Assembly: GCF_012295525.1 (NCBI RefSeq) | Contig: NZ_CP051167.1 | Coordinates: 1,116,001-1,180,000, forward strand | Direction of reading: 5' to 3' | Source: Oxynema aestuarii AP17 | GTDB lineage: Bacteria; Cyanobacteriota; Cyanobacteriia; Cyanobacteriales; Laspinemataceae | DNA length: 64,000 nucleotides | Part shown: one piece after another, positions 9,401-17,451 of the stretch | Layout of the letters: each line of letters begins with the position of its first letter | How positions within the stretch are numbered: position 1 is the first letter of the stretch | Made by a program: the position numbers and the translations under genes | Notes under the pieces: generated by a model | Database searches by the model: none | What the model saw: only the letters and a program-made list of their open reading frames with translations | What the model was told of the DNA's origin: nothing

Positions 9401-11902
9401 CGTCTCGATACTGCCCAACTGAAAGGACGAACTTTGATGGTCGTCAATACCAATATCAAACATTGGAAAGACCCCGCTCGCGAAACTTTGCAACCTTTAC
9501 TCCAAGCGTATTCCGCCGCATTGGAAATGGGCGATTTAGAATATGGGGCGACATCTCTTTACGTTTACAACATGGTTTTAGCTACCATTGGTTCGGACTT
9601 ATCCGAAGTCGAACGAGAGATGTTATTTTACGAGCTAGAACTCAAGCGTCTCAAACAAACTTCTTTATTATATTACCATCAAATCGACCTACAAGCCGTC
9701 TTGAATTTGCGCGGAAAAGCCGAACGAGTTTGCGAATTAGTGGGGTCAGTTTATAACGAAATAGAAAGCATACCCCTGCACGAATCTGCCAACGATCGCG
9801 CTGCTTTGGTGAGAGCCTATTTCAAAAAAATGATGCTTTGTTATTTATTTGACGAAGCCGAACGCGCCGAAGTATATGCTACTCAAACCGAAGCTTATTT
9901 AGATGGCATTACCGGAACAATTTTAGTTCCTACCTTCTATTTCTACGATTCTTTGATCCGTTTGGCTTTATGCGAAACGGGCGATCGCCCCCGACGGGAA
10001 GCCCTCTTACAAAAAGTTGCAGAAAATCGGCAAAAATTAGAAAAGTGGGCGGATTTTGCACCGATGAATTACGCCCATAAATGGGAATTGGTTGAAGCTG
10101 AATATTATCGTATTGTTGGCGATCGCATCGCGGCAATGGAGGCTTACGATCGCGCGATCGCCGCCGCCAAACAAAACGAATATCTCAGTGAAGAAGCCCT
10201 CGCCAACGAATTAGCTGCTCGCTTTTATTTAAACTGGCAAAAAGAAAAAATTGCCAAAGTTTATTTAATTGAAGCTTACTACGGTTACAGCCGTTGGGGC
10301 GCTAAAGCAAAAGTGGATCGCTTGGAAAACAAATACGAACAATTACTCAGGCCGATTTTATATCAACTCCAAAGTCATCTCGGTTTTTATCCCGGATTAA
10401 CTAATGCAGATAGCACCTCTATTTCCCTACACCATTTACTCACAAACAGCATTTCGAGCAGCACGAGTTTATCTCAAGCATTAGATTTTTCCTCGATTCT
10501 CAAAGCATCACAAACCCTTTCCGGAGAAATCGAACTGGAGAGTTTGGTCGCTAAATTAATGCAAGTGGTTTTAGAAAATGCAGGAGCATCTAAATCCGCC
10601 CTCCTTTTAGAATCGAAAGGAAGATTACAACTAACTGCAATTGCTTCCACGGTCTCGATGGGAGCGGTGGAAGTGTGCCAAAATTTTTCATCCTCAGACG
10701 ATCTCTCGATTCCGTTCACCTTAATTAATTACGTTTTTCGCACGGGAGAAACCCTCGTTTTCGACTCGGTCAACCATCAAATTCAATTTGCCACCGATCC
10801 CTATTTAATCGAATATCAACCGGAGAGCATTTTATGTGTTTGTTTGATCGATCGCGCTAAATTCATCGGGGTACTGTATTTAGAAAATGAGTGCTGTCGG
10901 AGTGCCTTTACGCGCGATCGCATCGAAGTGTTGAAAGTGTTATGTACTCAAGCGGCCATTTCAATTGAAAATGCTCGCCTTTACGGTCACTTACAGCGAT
11001 CGGAAGCCAGAGAACGGGAGAAAGCGCAAGCGTTAGAACAATCTTTGCAGGAATTGCAACAAGCCCAACTCCAGCTCGTCCAAAGTGAAAAAATGGCAAC
11101 CTTAGGCAATTTAGTGGCGGGGGTCGGACACGAAATTAACAACCCGACGAGCTTTATTGCAGGTAATCTCACCCACGCCCGGGAATATCTCCAAGATCTC
11201 AGCGAGCACTTGCAACTTTATCGGCAACATTTCCCCAATCCGGGGGATGAAATTGCTGAGGATGCCGATAATATCGACATCGATTATTTGCTCGAAGATT
11301 TTCCGCAATTACTCGCTTCGATGCAAGTTGGCGTCGATCGCATTCGCACGATTAGCAGTAGTTTGCGAACCTTTTCTCGGGCCGATACGAGCGATCGCGT
11401 TGACTTTAATATCCATAAAGGAATTGATAGTGCGTTGTTAATTCTCAAATATCGCCTCAAAGGCAATAGCGATCGTCCGGCAATCGACATCGTTCGCGAC
11501 TACGGCAACTTACCCGAACTCAAATGTTTTCCCGGCCAGCTCAATCAAGTATTTATGAATATTCTGGCCAATGCAATCGATGTTTTAGACGAAGCCGTTC
11601 GAGTTCGCGGTCCGGAGAAGTTGGAATTATATCCACCGCAAATCATTATTCGTACTGAAGTGGATGGCGATCGTGAGGCGATCGCCATCCACTTCAAAGA
11701 CAACGGTTTAGGCATGAGCAATGAGGTCAAAGCCCACATTTTCGACCACTTATTTACCACCAAAGAAGTCGGTAAAGGTACCGGATTAGGACTCTCAATT
11801 TCCCGACAAATCATCGAAGAAAAACACGGAGGTCAATTAACCTGTTTCTCGACCCTCGGCGAAGGTACCGAGTTTGTTATCGAACTGCCGCAATTGAACT
11901 AG
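6437..11902 (+). CDS. Ser/Thr kinase - AAA ATPase - GAF - histidine kinase hybrid
   Basis: 1821 residues from the ATG at 6437, chosen because the family starts near IPGY-x-L (here MSAITATFPGYVLRERLY). Domain order: a Hanks-type kinase (about 10-270) with ATP lysine K40, catalytic loop HKDIKPANI (H130, D132) and a DFS rather than DFG triad at D151; an AAA/STAND-like ATPase with Walker A GFSGIGKT near 335 and LVIFLDDLQWAD as Walker B; a long TPR-like helical region; a GAF domain at about 1350-1510; a coiled coil; a HisKA box GHEINNP with phospho-acceptor His near 1565; and HATPase_c with GTGLGLSIS near 1780. These multi-kinases are typical of large-genome cyanobacteria and other multicellular bacteria. 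The signal and the partner regulator are unknown, and no receiver gene is adjacent. Confidence 0.93.
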   Translation: MSAITATFPGYVLRERLYRSARIEVYRGIRESDNQPVIVKLTHGEYPTFNELVQFRNQYALAKRLHFPGVIQTYSLENYRNGYALVMEDIGAISLKEYVGDRAIELDEFFPIAIALAKTLDGLYQARVIHKDIKPANIIIEPQTKTVKLIDFSIASLLPRETQVIHNPNVLEGTLAYLAPEQTGRMNRGIDYRTDFYSLGVTLFELLSARLPFPTDDAIELVHCHIAQTPPFLSDLDADIPFMVSAIVNKLMAKNAEDRYQSASGLLFDLQKCWQQWQEQRKIDPFELGTQDRCDRFTIPEKLYGREIPIQQLLKIFDTVAEGATKLVKIEGFSGIGKTAVVNEVHKPIVRQRGYFIKGKFDQFQRNIPFSAFVQAFRELTAQLLNETPENLETWKSKILEALGNNGQAIVEAIPELALLIGEQPAIAELSGTAAQNRFNRLFHKFIEVFATADHPLVIFLDDLQWADLASLNLMKLLMSETNSGYLLLIGAYRDNEVYPTHPLMLALQELEKAQASIDSIHLGPLSPEDINCLVADTLKCSVEIARPLSKLVDRKTEGNPFFTTQFLKALHEAGAIAFNSTANYWECDLNKTRSLALTDDVVDFMAAQLQKLPESTQDVLKKAACIGNTFDLETLALICESSQAQTADRLWFALQEGAIVPVSELYKFFQHTSENGSSSEELASQIHNITYKFLHDRIQQAAYRLIPDSQKPLTHLRIGQILLEKISPEQRESKIFELVNQLNTGAELIRDSQKKIELAELNLMAGQTAKAATAYAAALQYFQQGIALLEIEGWDRHYPLMQSLYQAATEAAYGSTDFEAVETLGNEAIARAEHPVDIIKIYETKIQAKAAQNQQIDALKMALLVLDKLGIPFPENPTRTDIQEALEQTKSTLGDRPPKSLVNAPLMRGERQRAAMRILSSLIGTAYQAAPQFLPLFACQMVKLSMEQGNAPESVYGYATYGLMLCGIFGDIETGYQFGELASELLNRLDTAQLKGRTLMVVNTNIKHWKDPARETLQPLLQAYSAALEMGDLEYGATSLYVYNMVLATIGSDLSEVEREMLFYELELKRLKQTSLLYYHQIDLQAVLNLRGKAERVCELVGSVYNEIESIPLHESANDRAALVRAYFKKMMLCYLFDEAERAEVYATQTEAYLDGITGTILVPTFYFYDSLIRLALCETGDRPRREALLQKVAENRQKLEKWADFAPMNYAHKWELVEAEYYRIVGDRIAAMEAYDRAIAAAKQNEYLSEEALANELAARFYLNWQKEKIAKVYLIEAYYGYSRWGAKAKVDRLENKYEQLLRPILYQLQSHLGFYPGLTNADSTSISLHHLLTNSISSSTSLSQALDFSSILKASQTLSGEIELESLVAKLMQVVLENAGASKSALLLESKGRLQLTAIASTVSMGAVEVCQNFSSSDDLSIPFTLINYVFRTGETLVFDSVNHQIQFATDPYLIEYQPESILCVCLIDRAKFIGVLYLENECCRSAFTRDRIEVLKVLCTQAAISIENARLYGHLQRSEAREREKAQALEQSLQELQQAQLQLVQSEKMATLGNLVAGVGHEINNPTSFIAGNLTHAREYLQDLSEHLQLYRQHFPNPGDEIAEDADNIDIDYLLEDFPQLLASMQVGVDRIRTISSSLRTFSRADTSDRVDFNIHKGIDSALLILKYRLKGNSDRPAIDIVRDYGNLPELKCFPGQLNQVFMNILANAIDVLDEAVRVRGPEKLELYPPQIIIRTEVDGDREAIAIHFKDNGLGMSNEVKAHIFDHLFTTKEVGKGTGLGLSISRQIIEEKHGGQLTCFSTLGEGTEFVIELPQLN

Positions 11903-11917
11903 CAAGTCAATTCCCAA

Positions 11918-11950
11918 TAAAAAAGCGCCCTCTAAAGGGGGCGCTTTTTA
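11918..11950. terminator. Bidirectional terminator between hybrid kinase and psbA
   Basis: AAAAAGCGCCC, TCTAAA loop, then GGGGGCGCTTTTT. A-run and T-run on the two sides suit termination of both the plus-strand kinase gene and the convergent minus-strand psbA. Confidence 0.9.
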
Positions 11951-11978
11951 TTTAGCTTTTCAGCTTAGCTAAAAAGAA

Positions 11979-13061
11979 TTAGCCGTTGATTTGAGGAGCC
12001 GTCAAAGCAACCGGAGTGGCATCGGTGCTCGCCAAATCTAAGGGGAAGTTGTGAGCGTTGCGCTCGTGCATGACTTCCATACCCAAGTTGGCACGGTTGA
12101 TGACATCAGCCCAGGTACCAATCGCGCGACCTTGAGAGTCAACAATCGACTGGTTGAAGTTGAAGCCATTGAGGTTGAACGCCATCGTGGAAATACCCAG
12201 AGCGGTAAACCAGATGCCAACCACGGGCCAAGCCGCTAAGAAGAAGTGGAGAGAGCGGCTGTTGTTGAACGAGGCATATTGGAAGATCAAACGACCGAAG
12301 TAGCCGTGAGCGGCAACGATGTTGTAGGTTTCTTCCTCTTGACCGAATTTGTAACCGTAGTTTTGAGACTCGGTTTCGGTGGTTTCACGAACCAAGGAGC
12401 TGGTGACCAAGGAACCGTGCATGGCACTGAACAGCGCACCGCCGAAGACCCCGGCAACACCGAGTTGGTGGAAGGGGTGCATCAAAATGTTGTGTTCGGC
12501 TTGGAACACCAACATGAAGTTGAAGGTGCCACTGATGCCCAAGGGCATTCCGTCGGAGAAGCTGCCTTGACCCAAAGGATAGATCAAGAACACGGCGGTA
12601 GCGGCGGCGACGGGAGCGCTGTAAGCGACGCAGATCCAAGGACGCATCCCCAGACGGTAGCTCAGTTCCCATTCGCGGCCCATGTAGCAGAACACGCCGA
12701 TCAGGAAGTGGAAGATCACTAACTGATAGGGGCCGCCGTTGTAGAGCCATTCATCCAAGCTCGCCGCTTCCCAAATCGGGTAGAAGTGCAACCCGATCGC
12801 GTTGGAAGAAGGAACCACAGCACCAGAGATGATGTTGTTCCCGTAGAGCAAGGACCCGGCAACGGGTTCGCGGATCCCGTCGATGTCAACGGGAGGAGCC
12901 GCGATGAAGGCAATGATGAAGCAGGTCGTGGCGGTCAAGAGGGTGGGGATCATCAACACGCCGAACCAGCCGATGTAAAGGCGGTTTTCGGTGCTGGCAA
13001 CCCACTCGCAGAACCGATCCCACAGGGAGGCGCTTTCGCGCTGCTGTAAGGTAGTCGTCAT
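11979..13061 (-). CDS. psbA: Photosystem II reaction-centre protein D1
   Basis: 360 residues and near-invariant across cyanobacteria. D1 binds P680 chlorophylls, pheophytin, QB and most Mn4CaO5 ligands in the thylakoid membrane. Visible key residues: TyrZ Y161, D170, and the C-terminal ligands in [14 protein letters not shown] (H332, E333, H337, D342, A344). The 16-residue extension [16 protein letters not shown] would be removed by CtpA after A344. Residue 130, by direct counting, is Glu (MGRE), the form usually linked with high-light D1 variants; Gln130 is typical of low-light copies. Most cyanobacteria carry several psbA genes, and only this one is in the window. The 5' leader holds a stem-loop (listed separately). 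Confidence 0.99.
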   Translation of the reverse strand: MTTTLQQRESASLWDRFCEWVASTENRLYIGWFGVLMIPTLLTATTCFIIAFIAAPPVDIDGIREPVAGSLLYGNNIISGAVVPSSNAIGLHFYPIWEAASLDEWLYNGGPYQLVIFHFLIGVFCYMGREWELSYRLGMRPWICVAYSAPVAAATAVFLIYPLGQGSFSDGMPLGISGTFNFMLVFQAEHNILMHPFHQLGVAGVFGGALFSAMHGSLVTSSLVRETTETESQNYGYKFGQEEETYNIVAAHGYFGRLIFQYASFNNSRSLHFFLAAWPVVGIWFTALGISTMAFNLNGFNFNQSIVDSQGRAIGTWADVINRANLGMEVMHERNAHNFPLDLASTDATPVALTAPQING

Positions 13062-13097
13062 ATTGCGTATGATTGCTATTGATTTTTCAAGGTAGTC

Positions 13098-13115
13098 GGT
13101 AGAGGAATCTCTACC
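13098..13115 (-). promoter_or_regulatory. Stem-loop at the start of the psbA mRNA
   Basis: GGTAGAG and CTCTACC form a perfect 7-bp stem with a 4-nt loop. It falls within the first ~20 nt of the predicted transcript. A 5'-terminal hairpin could protect the mRNA from RNase E entry. The function is inferred. Confidence 0.6.
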
Positions 13116-13124
13116 TTGTTTTAC

Positions 13125-13153
13125 AGATTACAGGGTTTATAGAGTTTTGTAAA
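13125..13153 (-). promoter_or_regulatory. psbA promoter, -35 TTTACA / -10 TAATCT
   Basis: Reading the minus strand, TTTACA (13153-13148) is followed after exactly 17 bp by TAATCT (13130-13125). That is a near-consensus sigma-70-type promoter. Predicted transcription start is near 13117, giving a leader of about 55 nt. Confidence 0.8.
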
Positions 13154-13186
13154 GCATTATTAATCTTTTTTCAATTTCTAAAACTA

Positions 13187-14185
13187 ATGAATAATATAAG
13201 TTCAGCTTATAACAGCCGCCGTCTTCTGACCTACTCTCCGGCTTATACGGTGGTGCCGACTTACGAGTGTTTCAACCGTTGCAGTTACTGTAATTTTCGC
13301 CGCAACCCCGGGGAGAGTCCGTGGTTGAGCTTGGAGGAGGCGAGAGTTCGATTGGAGGCGATCGCCGATCGCGGAGTCATCGAAATTCTGATTCTCAGTG
13401 GGGAAGTTCACCCGGGCAGTTCGCGGCGATCGCCGTGGATTCGCCACCTCCACGATTTAGGTCAATTGGCGTTAGATCTGGGCTTTTTACCCCACACCAA
13501 CGCCGGACCGCTCAGTTATGAAGAAATGGCACAACTTAAACAAGTCAATGTTTCGATGGGATTGATGCTCGAACAAGTGACGCCGCAATTGCTCGAAACC
13601 GTACATCGCCACGCACCGAGTAAGGTGCCGACCCTGCGGCTACAACAACTCGAATGGGCGGGTGAGTTGAGGATTCCCTTGACCACGGGGTTATTGTTGG
13701 GAATTGGCGAAAGTCCGGGCGATCGCCGCCAAACCTTAGAGGCGATCGCCCGCGTGCAACAACGATGGGGTCACATTCAAGAAGTTATTTTGCAACCGCA
13801 CCGTCCCGGAAGTCGGCAACAGGAAGCACTTCCCGGCTTTGACGATCGCGCCTTACCCGACGTCGTGGCGATGGCGCGCGCCATTCTCCCAGAAAACATC
13901 CGCTTGCAAATCCCCCCGAATTTAGTCGCCCAACCGGACATTCTACTCGCCTGTATCGAAGCAGGCGCCCGGGATTTAGGCGGAATCGGCCCTCACGATG
14001 AAGTCAATCCCGACTATCCCCATCCGGCGATCGCCCAACTCTCGGAAATTGTAGAACCTCTCGGATGGCACCTCGATCGCCGCCTACCCGTCTATCCCGC
14101 ATACTATCGTTGGCTGACGCCGAGTTTAAAACGGGCCGTCGATCGCTGGAACGGCGAAATCGGTTCTGCCCTCCCCGTCAACTAA
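13187..14185 (+). CDS. cofG: F0 synthase subunit CofG (radical SAM)
   Basis: 332 residues. The radical SAM cluster motif C-x3-C-x2-C is seen as CFNRCSYC near residue 30 (TYECFNRCSYCNFRR), matching 7,8-didemethyl-8-hydroxy-5-deazariboflavin synthase subunit CofG. With CofH it makes the deazaflavin F0 from a tyrosine-derived intermediate and a flavin precursor. In cyanobacteria F0 serves mainly as the antenna chromophore of DNA photolyase. Family motifs include LSGEVHPGS, HTNAGPLSYEEM and GIGPHDEVNPDYPHP. CofH is not in the window. It is divergent from psbA with only 125 bp between, so its promoter overlaps the psbA control region. Its 3' end overlaps that of the convergent phosphodiesterase gene by 8 bp. 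Confidence 0.93.
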   Translation: MNNISSAYNSRRLLTYSPAYTVVPTYECFNRCSYCNFRRNPGESPWLSLEEARVRLEAIADRGVIEILILSGEVHPGSSRRSPWIRHLHDLGQLALDLGFLPHTNAGPLSYEEMAQLKQVNVSMGLMLEQVTPQLLETVHRHAPSKVPTLRLQQLEWAGELRIPLTTGLLLGIGESPGDRRQTLEAIARVQQRWGHIQEVILQPHRPGSRQQEALPGFDDRALPDVVAMARAILPENIRLQIPPNLVAQPDILLACIEAGARDLGGIGPHDEVNPDYPHPAIAQLSEIVEPLGWHLDRRLPVYPAYYRWLTPSLKRAVDRWNGEIGSALPVN

Positions 14186-14939
14186 CTCGCATCACCTTCG
14201 TTTCCCAAGTGCCATCGGGATATAAATTGAACAACCGCAAACCCGGTTGAGCGGAATCCACCGCAAACTCAGCACTTCCCGGCTTGAACTGCACGCAGGT
14301 CGAAGGGGTGGTAAAACAGCGCAAGTATTTTTGTTGGTGGCAGAAATTTTGATGGACGTGACCGCACAACACCAGCTTGACCTGGGGGTGACCCTTGACG
14401 ATCGCAAAAAAATCGTCGGGATTTTGCAAAGCAATACTGTCGATCCATTCAGAATTGACCGCAAACGGGGGATGGTGGAGACCGATCAGGGTGGGGCGAT
14501 CGCGCGATCGTTCCAACTGCCACTCCAGCCAATCCAACGACGACGGCGATAACTGTCCGCTTACCCACCCCGTCACGGTCGAATCGAGCAAAATCAACGA
14601 CCAATTGCCCGCTTCCACCACCTTATCCGTGAAAAATGGAGGAGTCTTTAAAATTTGCTCCATTAACGAGGGATCGTCGTGATTTCCAGGAATCCAATAG
14701 CTGGGGATGTCCCAAGGACTGAGTAAATCGACGAGCAATTCGTAAGATTCCGGTGTTTCATCTTGGGATAAATCTCCCGTGAGTAACAACAAATCTTGAG
14801 GATGTCGCAACTGTCGCAAGCAACTGAGAACCTTTTGTAACGATGCAGCCGTATCGATTCCCATCAACCGCTTGTTGCGATCGCTAAATAAATGTAAATC
14901 CGTGATTTGAGCCACGTGCAGGGGAAGAGTTTGAATCAC
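14178..14939 (-). CDS. cpdA: CpdA-like calcineurin-type phosphodiesterase
   Basis: 253 residues from the GTG at 14939. The frame stays open to 15092, but that would run into tRNA-Cys, and homology starts at LHVAQITDLHLF. Metallophosphoesterase motifs are in order: D-x-H (ITDLHLF), GDLSQDE, GNHDD, and GHVH near the C-terminus. Together they form the di-metal site. The best fit is the 3',5'-cAMP phosphodiesterase CpdA/Icc family, which in cyanobacteria would limit cAMP. Activity on cAMP is inferred from family only. It is convergent with cofG and overlaps it by 8 bp. Confidence 0.8.
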   Translation of the reverse strand: MIQTLPLHVAQITDLHLFSDRNKRLMGIDTAASLQKVLSCLRQLRHPQDLLLLTGDLSQDETPESYELLVDLLSPWDIPSYWIPGNHDDPSLMEQILKTPPFFTDKVVEAGNWSLILLDSTVTGWVSGQLSPSSLDWLEWQLERSRDRPTLIGLHHPPFAVNSEWIDSIALQNPDDFFAIVKGHPQVKLVLCGHVHQNFCHQQKYLRCFTTPSTCVQFKPGSAEFAVDSAQPGLRLFNLYPDGTWETKVMRVS

Positions 14940-15078
14940 GATTGCTACGCCAGAGCTGAACTTGTACCTGCGATCCAGTTTCCCCCGACACGACGCGATC
15001 GCCAAACCCCACGAAAAAATTTTTCCCAACTCTTGTGTCAGTTCGCTAGAATTTGATATAGTGAACACCTGGAAACGC

Positions 15079-15150
15079 GGCGGCATAGCCAAGTGGTAAG
15101 GCAGAGGACTGCAAATCCTTTATCCCCCAGTTCGAATCTGGGTGCCGCCT
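15079..15150 (+). tRNA. trnC: tRNA-Cys (GCA)
   Basis: 72 nt. Acceptor stem GGCGGCA (15079-15085) pairs with TGCCGCC (15143-15149), with U as discriminator, as expected for tRNA-Cys. The anticodon loop CTGCAAA gives GCA. The T-loop is TTCGAAT. CCA is not encoded. Confidence 0.97.
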
Positions 15151-15441
15151 TCTTCAAATCCCCATCTCCCGAACCCCCTCCTCATCAAGGGTTCGGCTTC
15201 CCACAATTCCCTACTTCTACCCCCTTGATTGGCCGATCCATTCTCTTTTTTGGTGAATTTTTCGTCACTCGACAGAATCCGGGTTCGGCGTTTAATGACT
15301 CTAAGTAACGGGAAAATTTAGGTCAAATTTAGCCAAATCCGCAATTCATCTCACCCTTCAAATCTCTGATTGAAGCGCAACGTCGAAGAATTGCGGCAGT
15401 AACTTATGGTAGAGTGTTTATGGTGAATCTAATTTGCCTTA

Positions 15442-15708
15442 ATGCTCAAAGTTGTCACGATCGGACTATACCCAAATAAGCAGCAGAAGCAATCGCTGGA
15501 GCAATCCTTCGGCAATTGCAGATGGCTGTGGAACTATGGTCTGAACTTGATGAATCAAACCTACAAAGAGACTGGGAAGGGACTATTTAGTTACGACATC
15601 AAGAAAAAGATTCCCAGCCTCAAACAAGAGCATGAGTGGTTAAAGCTGACCTACTCGCAGTGCCTTCAACAGGTTTGTATTAACCTGGGAACAGCTTTTA
15701 ACTTTTGA
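15442..15708 (+). pseudogene. Truncated tnpB (IS200/IS605 family), N-terminal 88 residues
   Basis: Codes for an N-terminal TnpB piece: LKVVTIGLYPNKQQKQSLEQ, then FGNCRWLWNYGLNLMNQTY. The reading frame ends after 88 residues, with all RuvC and zinc motifs missing. Directly after it, at 15730-15760, is a right-end type hairpin matching that of the next tnpB copy. It therefore looks like an internally deleted element that kept both its ends. Confidence 0.8.
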
Positions 15709-15729
15709 GGGGTTCGGGGAGCTATAAGT

Positions 15730-15760
15730 CCCGCGCTGTATGCGAAGCATCAGCGTCGGG
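15730..15760 (+). repeat. IS605-type right-end hairpin of the truncated element
   Basis: CCCGCGCTG pairs with CAGCGTCGGG (one bulged T), around the loop TATGCGAAGCAT. The arms are identical to those at 17165-17195, and the loop differs. Confidence 0.7.
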
Positions 15761-15874
15761 ATCCATGGACTCCCCTTGAAAAGTCTCATCCCCACCCTGC
15801 GGGAAGAGCCAAGCCCTACGATGGGGATGAGACCAGCATTTACAGGCAGCTATAGCCTTTGGTAAACTCCGGCC

Positions 15875-17176
15875 ATGCTGACCATGAACTACACTTACCG
15901 AATCTATCCAGATGCCTTGCAGCAGACTGAACTGCGGTCGTGGCTTGAGACGTGCCGAGGCATATATAACTACGCGTTGCGCGAACTCAAAGACTGGATT
16001 GCTTCGCGTAAGTGTTCGGTAGACCGATGCTCGCTGGAAAAGGAATACATCATTCCCGCCAATGAGCCATTCCCGTCCTACCACCGTCAGCAGAACAACC
16101 TGCCCAAAGCAAAGAAGCAATTCCCGCATCTGGGTAAGGTACATTCTCAGGTGTTGCAGACCACGATTCGCAGACTGCACGATACCTGGGAAGCCTTTAA
16201 GAAACGGGGACATGGATTCCCTCGTTTCAAAAAGTTCGGTCAATTCAAATCCTTTGTGTTTCCCCAGTTCAAGAACAATCCCATCAATGGCTTCACAATC
16301 AAGTTGCCAAAGTTAGGGGCAGTACCCATCAACCTGCATCCCCCCTTCGCCCCCCTTTGAAAGGGGGGCGAAGGGGGGATGCAGGTAAGGGTACTGTCCA
16401 GGGTACGGGGGACGCAATGGTATGTTGTCGTCACCCTTGAATCGGATATATCGGTTCCCGATGTCCCGGTTCATGGTCGGGCGATCGGGATTGACCTGGG
16501 ATTGCAGCGATTCTTGACCGCTTCCGATCGCTCTTTCCAAGAACGCCCTAAGTTTTTCAAGTCGATGCAACGCAAGCTGAAATTGCTGCAACGCAGAGCG
16601 GCACGAAAACAGAAGGGTTCTCAAAATTGGGAGAAAGCACAAGTCGAAGTGGCTAGAATGCACCACCGAATTGCGAACCGTCGTAAAGATTTCCATCTGA
16701 AAACGGCTCATCAGCTTTGCGACCGGGCGCAAACTATCTTTGCAGAAGACCTCAACGTCAAAGGCTTGACGCGAGGAATGCTGCGAAAAGATTGTGTTGA
16801 TGCTGCTTTCGGGCAGTTCTTGTCTCTGACGGAATGGGTGTGCTGGAAGCGTGGGGTCTACTTTGCTAAAGTCAATCCCAACGGCACCAGTCAAACCTGC
16901 CCCAACTGTTTTGCTACGGTGAGCAAAGGGTTGGAAGTCAGAGAGCATCATTGTCCTGAGTGTGGGTATCGAACGCATCGCGATACGCCTTCGGCGTCGC
17001 TACGCGAACGTGCTGCAGCCGAGATGGTTTTGCATCGTGGACTAGAAAACGTAGTAACCCAGGGACTCTGGGGAATGGAAACCGCCTGTCAAGTCGGTCT
17101 GTCGGGGGTCTATGACCTAGATAAGTGGCGTGGGGCCCGAATACCCAATCGTGAGGCTGGGAAGCCCGCGCTGTAA
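15875..17176 (+). pseudogene. tnpB: tnpB interrupted by a hairpin insertion (in-frame stop)
   Basis: Two same-frame segments, 15875-16360 (161 codons) and 16379-17176, make one TnpB broken by a TGA at 16358-16360. The stop lies inside a perfect palindrome at 16332-16386. Core motifs survive: RuvC-I D in AIGIDLGLQRFL, RuvC-II E in IFAEDLN, zinc ribbon CPNC/CPEC. RuvC-III (THRD...AAAEMVLHRG) is split by a 27-bp in-frame insertion near 16983-17011. TnpB is the RNA-guided nuclease of IS200/IS605 elements. Here it is probably inactive unless the downstream part is restarted. Its 3' end runs into the right-end hairpin at 17165. It is related to the copy at 27325-28602. Confidence 0.85.
16320..16396. 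repeat. Long palindromic element inside tnpB
   Basis: The core 16332-16386 is a perfect inverted repeat with 27-nt arms around a single central G; arms are ACCTGCATCCCCCC, then TTCGCCCCCCTTT. Pairing continues outward through CAGTACCC (16320-16327) and GGGTACTG (16389-16396) past a small internal loop. It introduces the stop codon that breaks the gene. A related C/G-rich palindrome sits in another tnpB at 28154-28194. Confidence 0.9.
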
Positions 17177-17204
17177 TCTTTGATTCAGCGTCGGGAGGAT
17201 GTCA
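17165..17204 (+). repeat. Right-end hairpin of tnpB element (omega-RNA 3' region)
   Basis: CCCGCGCTG (17165-17173) pairs with CAGCGTCGGG (17186-17195) around the loop TAATCTTTGATT, then AGGATGTCA. The tnpB stop codon TAA is in the loop. The same loop and tail occur at 27305-27343 with different stem bases. Confidence 0.75.
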
Positions 17205-17451
17205 CCTTCTGGACTGTAGGGAGGTTGAAAGATTGAACCCTTTGCCAACGATCGCGGCATCGAACCCCTCAAGCTCCCTCGTTCCGATAAAACTGGCGAT
17301 CGCTCGATCCGGGGCATCGATCGCCCAAACCCGTCAAATCGTCAGCTTACTCTACCCATAGTGCAACTCGTGCGTTTTGGCAAGCTTTGATCGCTACATC
17401 TGTTCTGAGTTAAGATGCAGCATCTATCGATCTATCCGGACATGACGACCT
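17177..17451 (+). other. Gap between tnpB and nrdJ
   Basis: 275 bp holding the IS right end, then the upstream region of nrdJ. No further gene is seen, and I find no clear promoter or B12 riboswitch. Confidence 0.4.

Noticed and set aside
12246-12722. 158-codon frame opposite psbA
   Set aside because: Shadow of the strongly biased psbA coding strand; no homology to known proteins.
14940-15092. Upstream extension of the phosphodiesterase frame to 15092
   Set aside because: It would overlap the first 14 nt of tRNA-Cys, and homology to CpdA starts only at the GTG at 14939.
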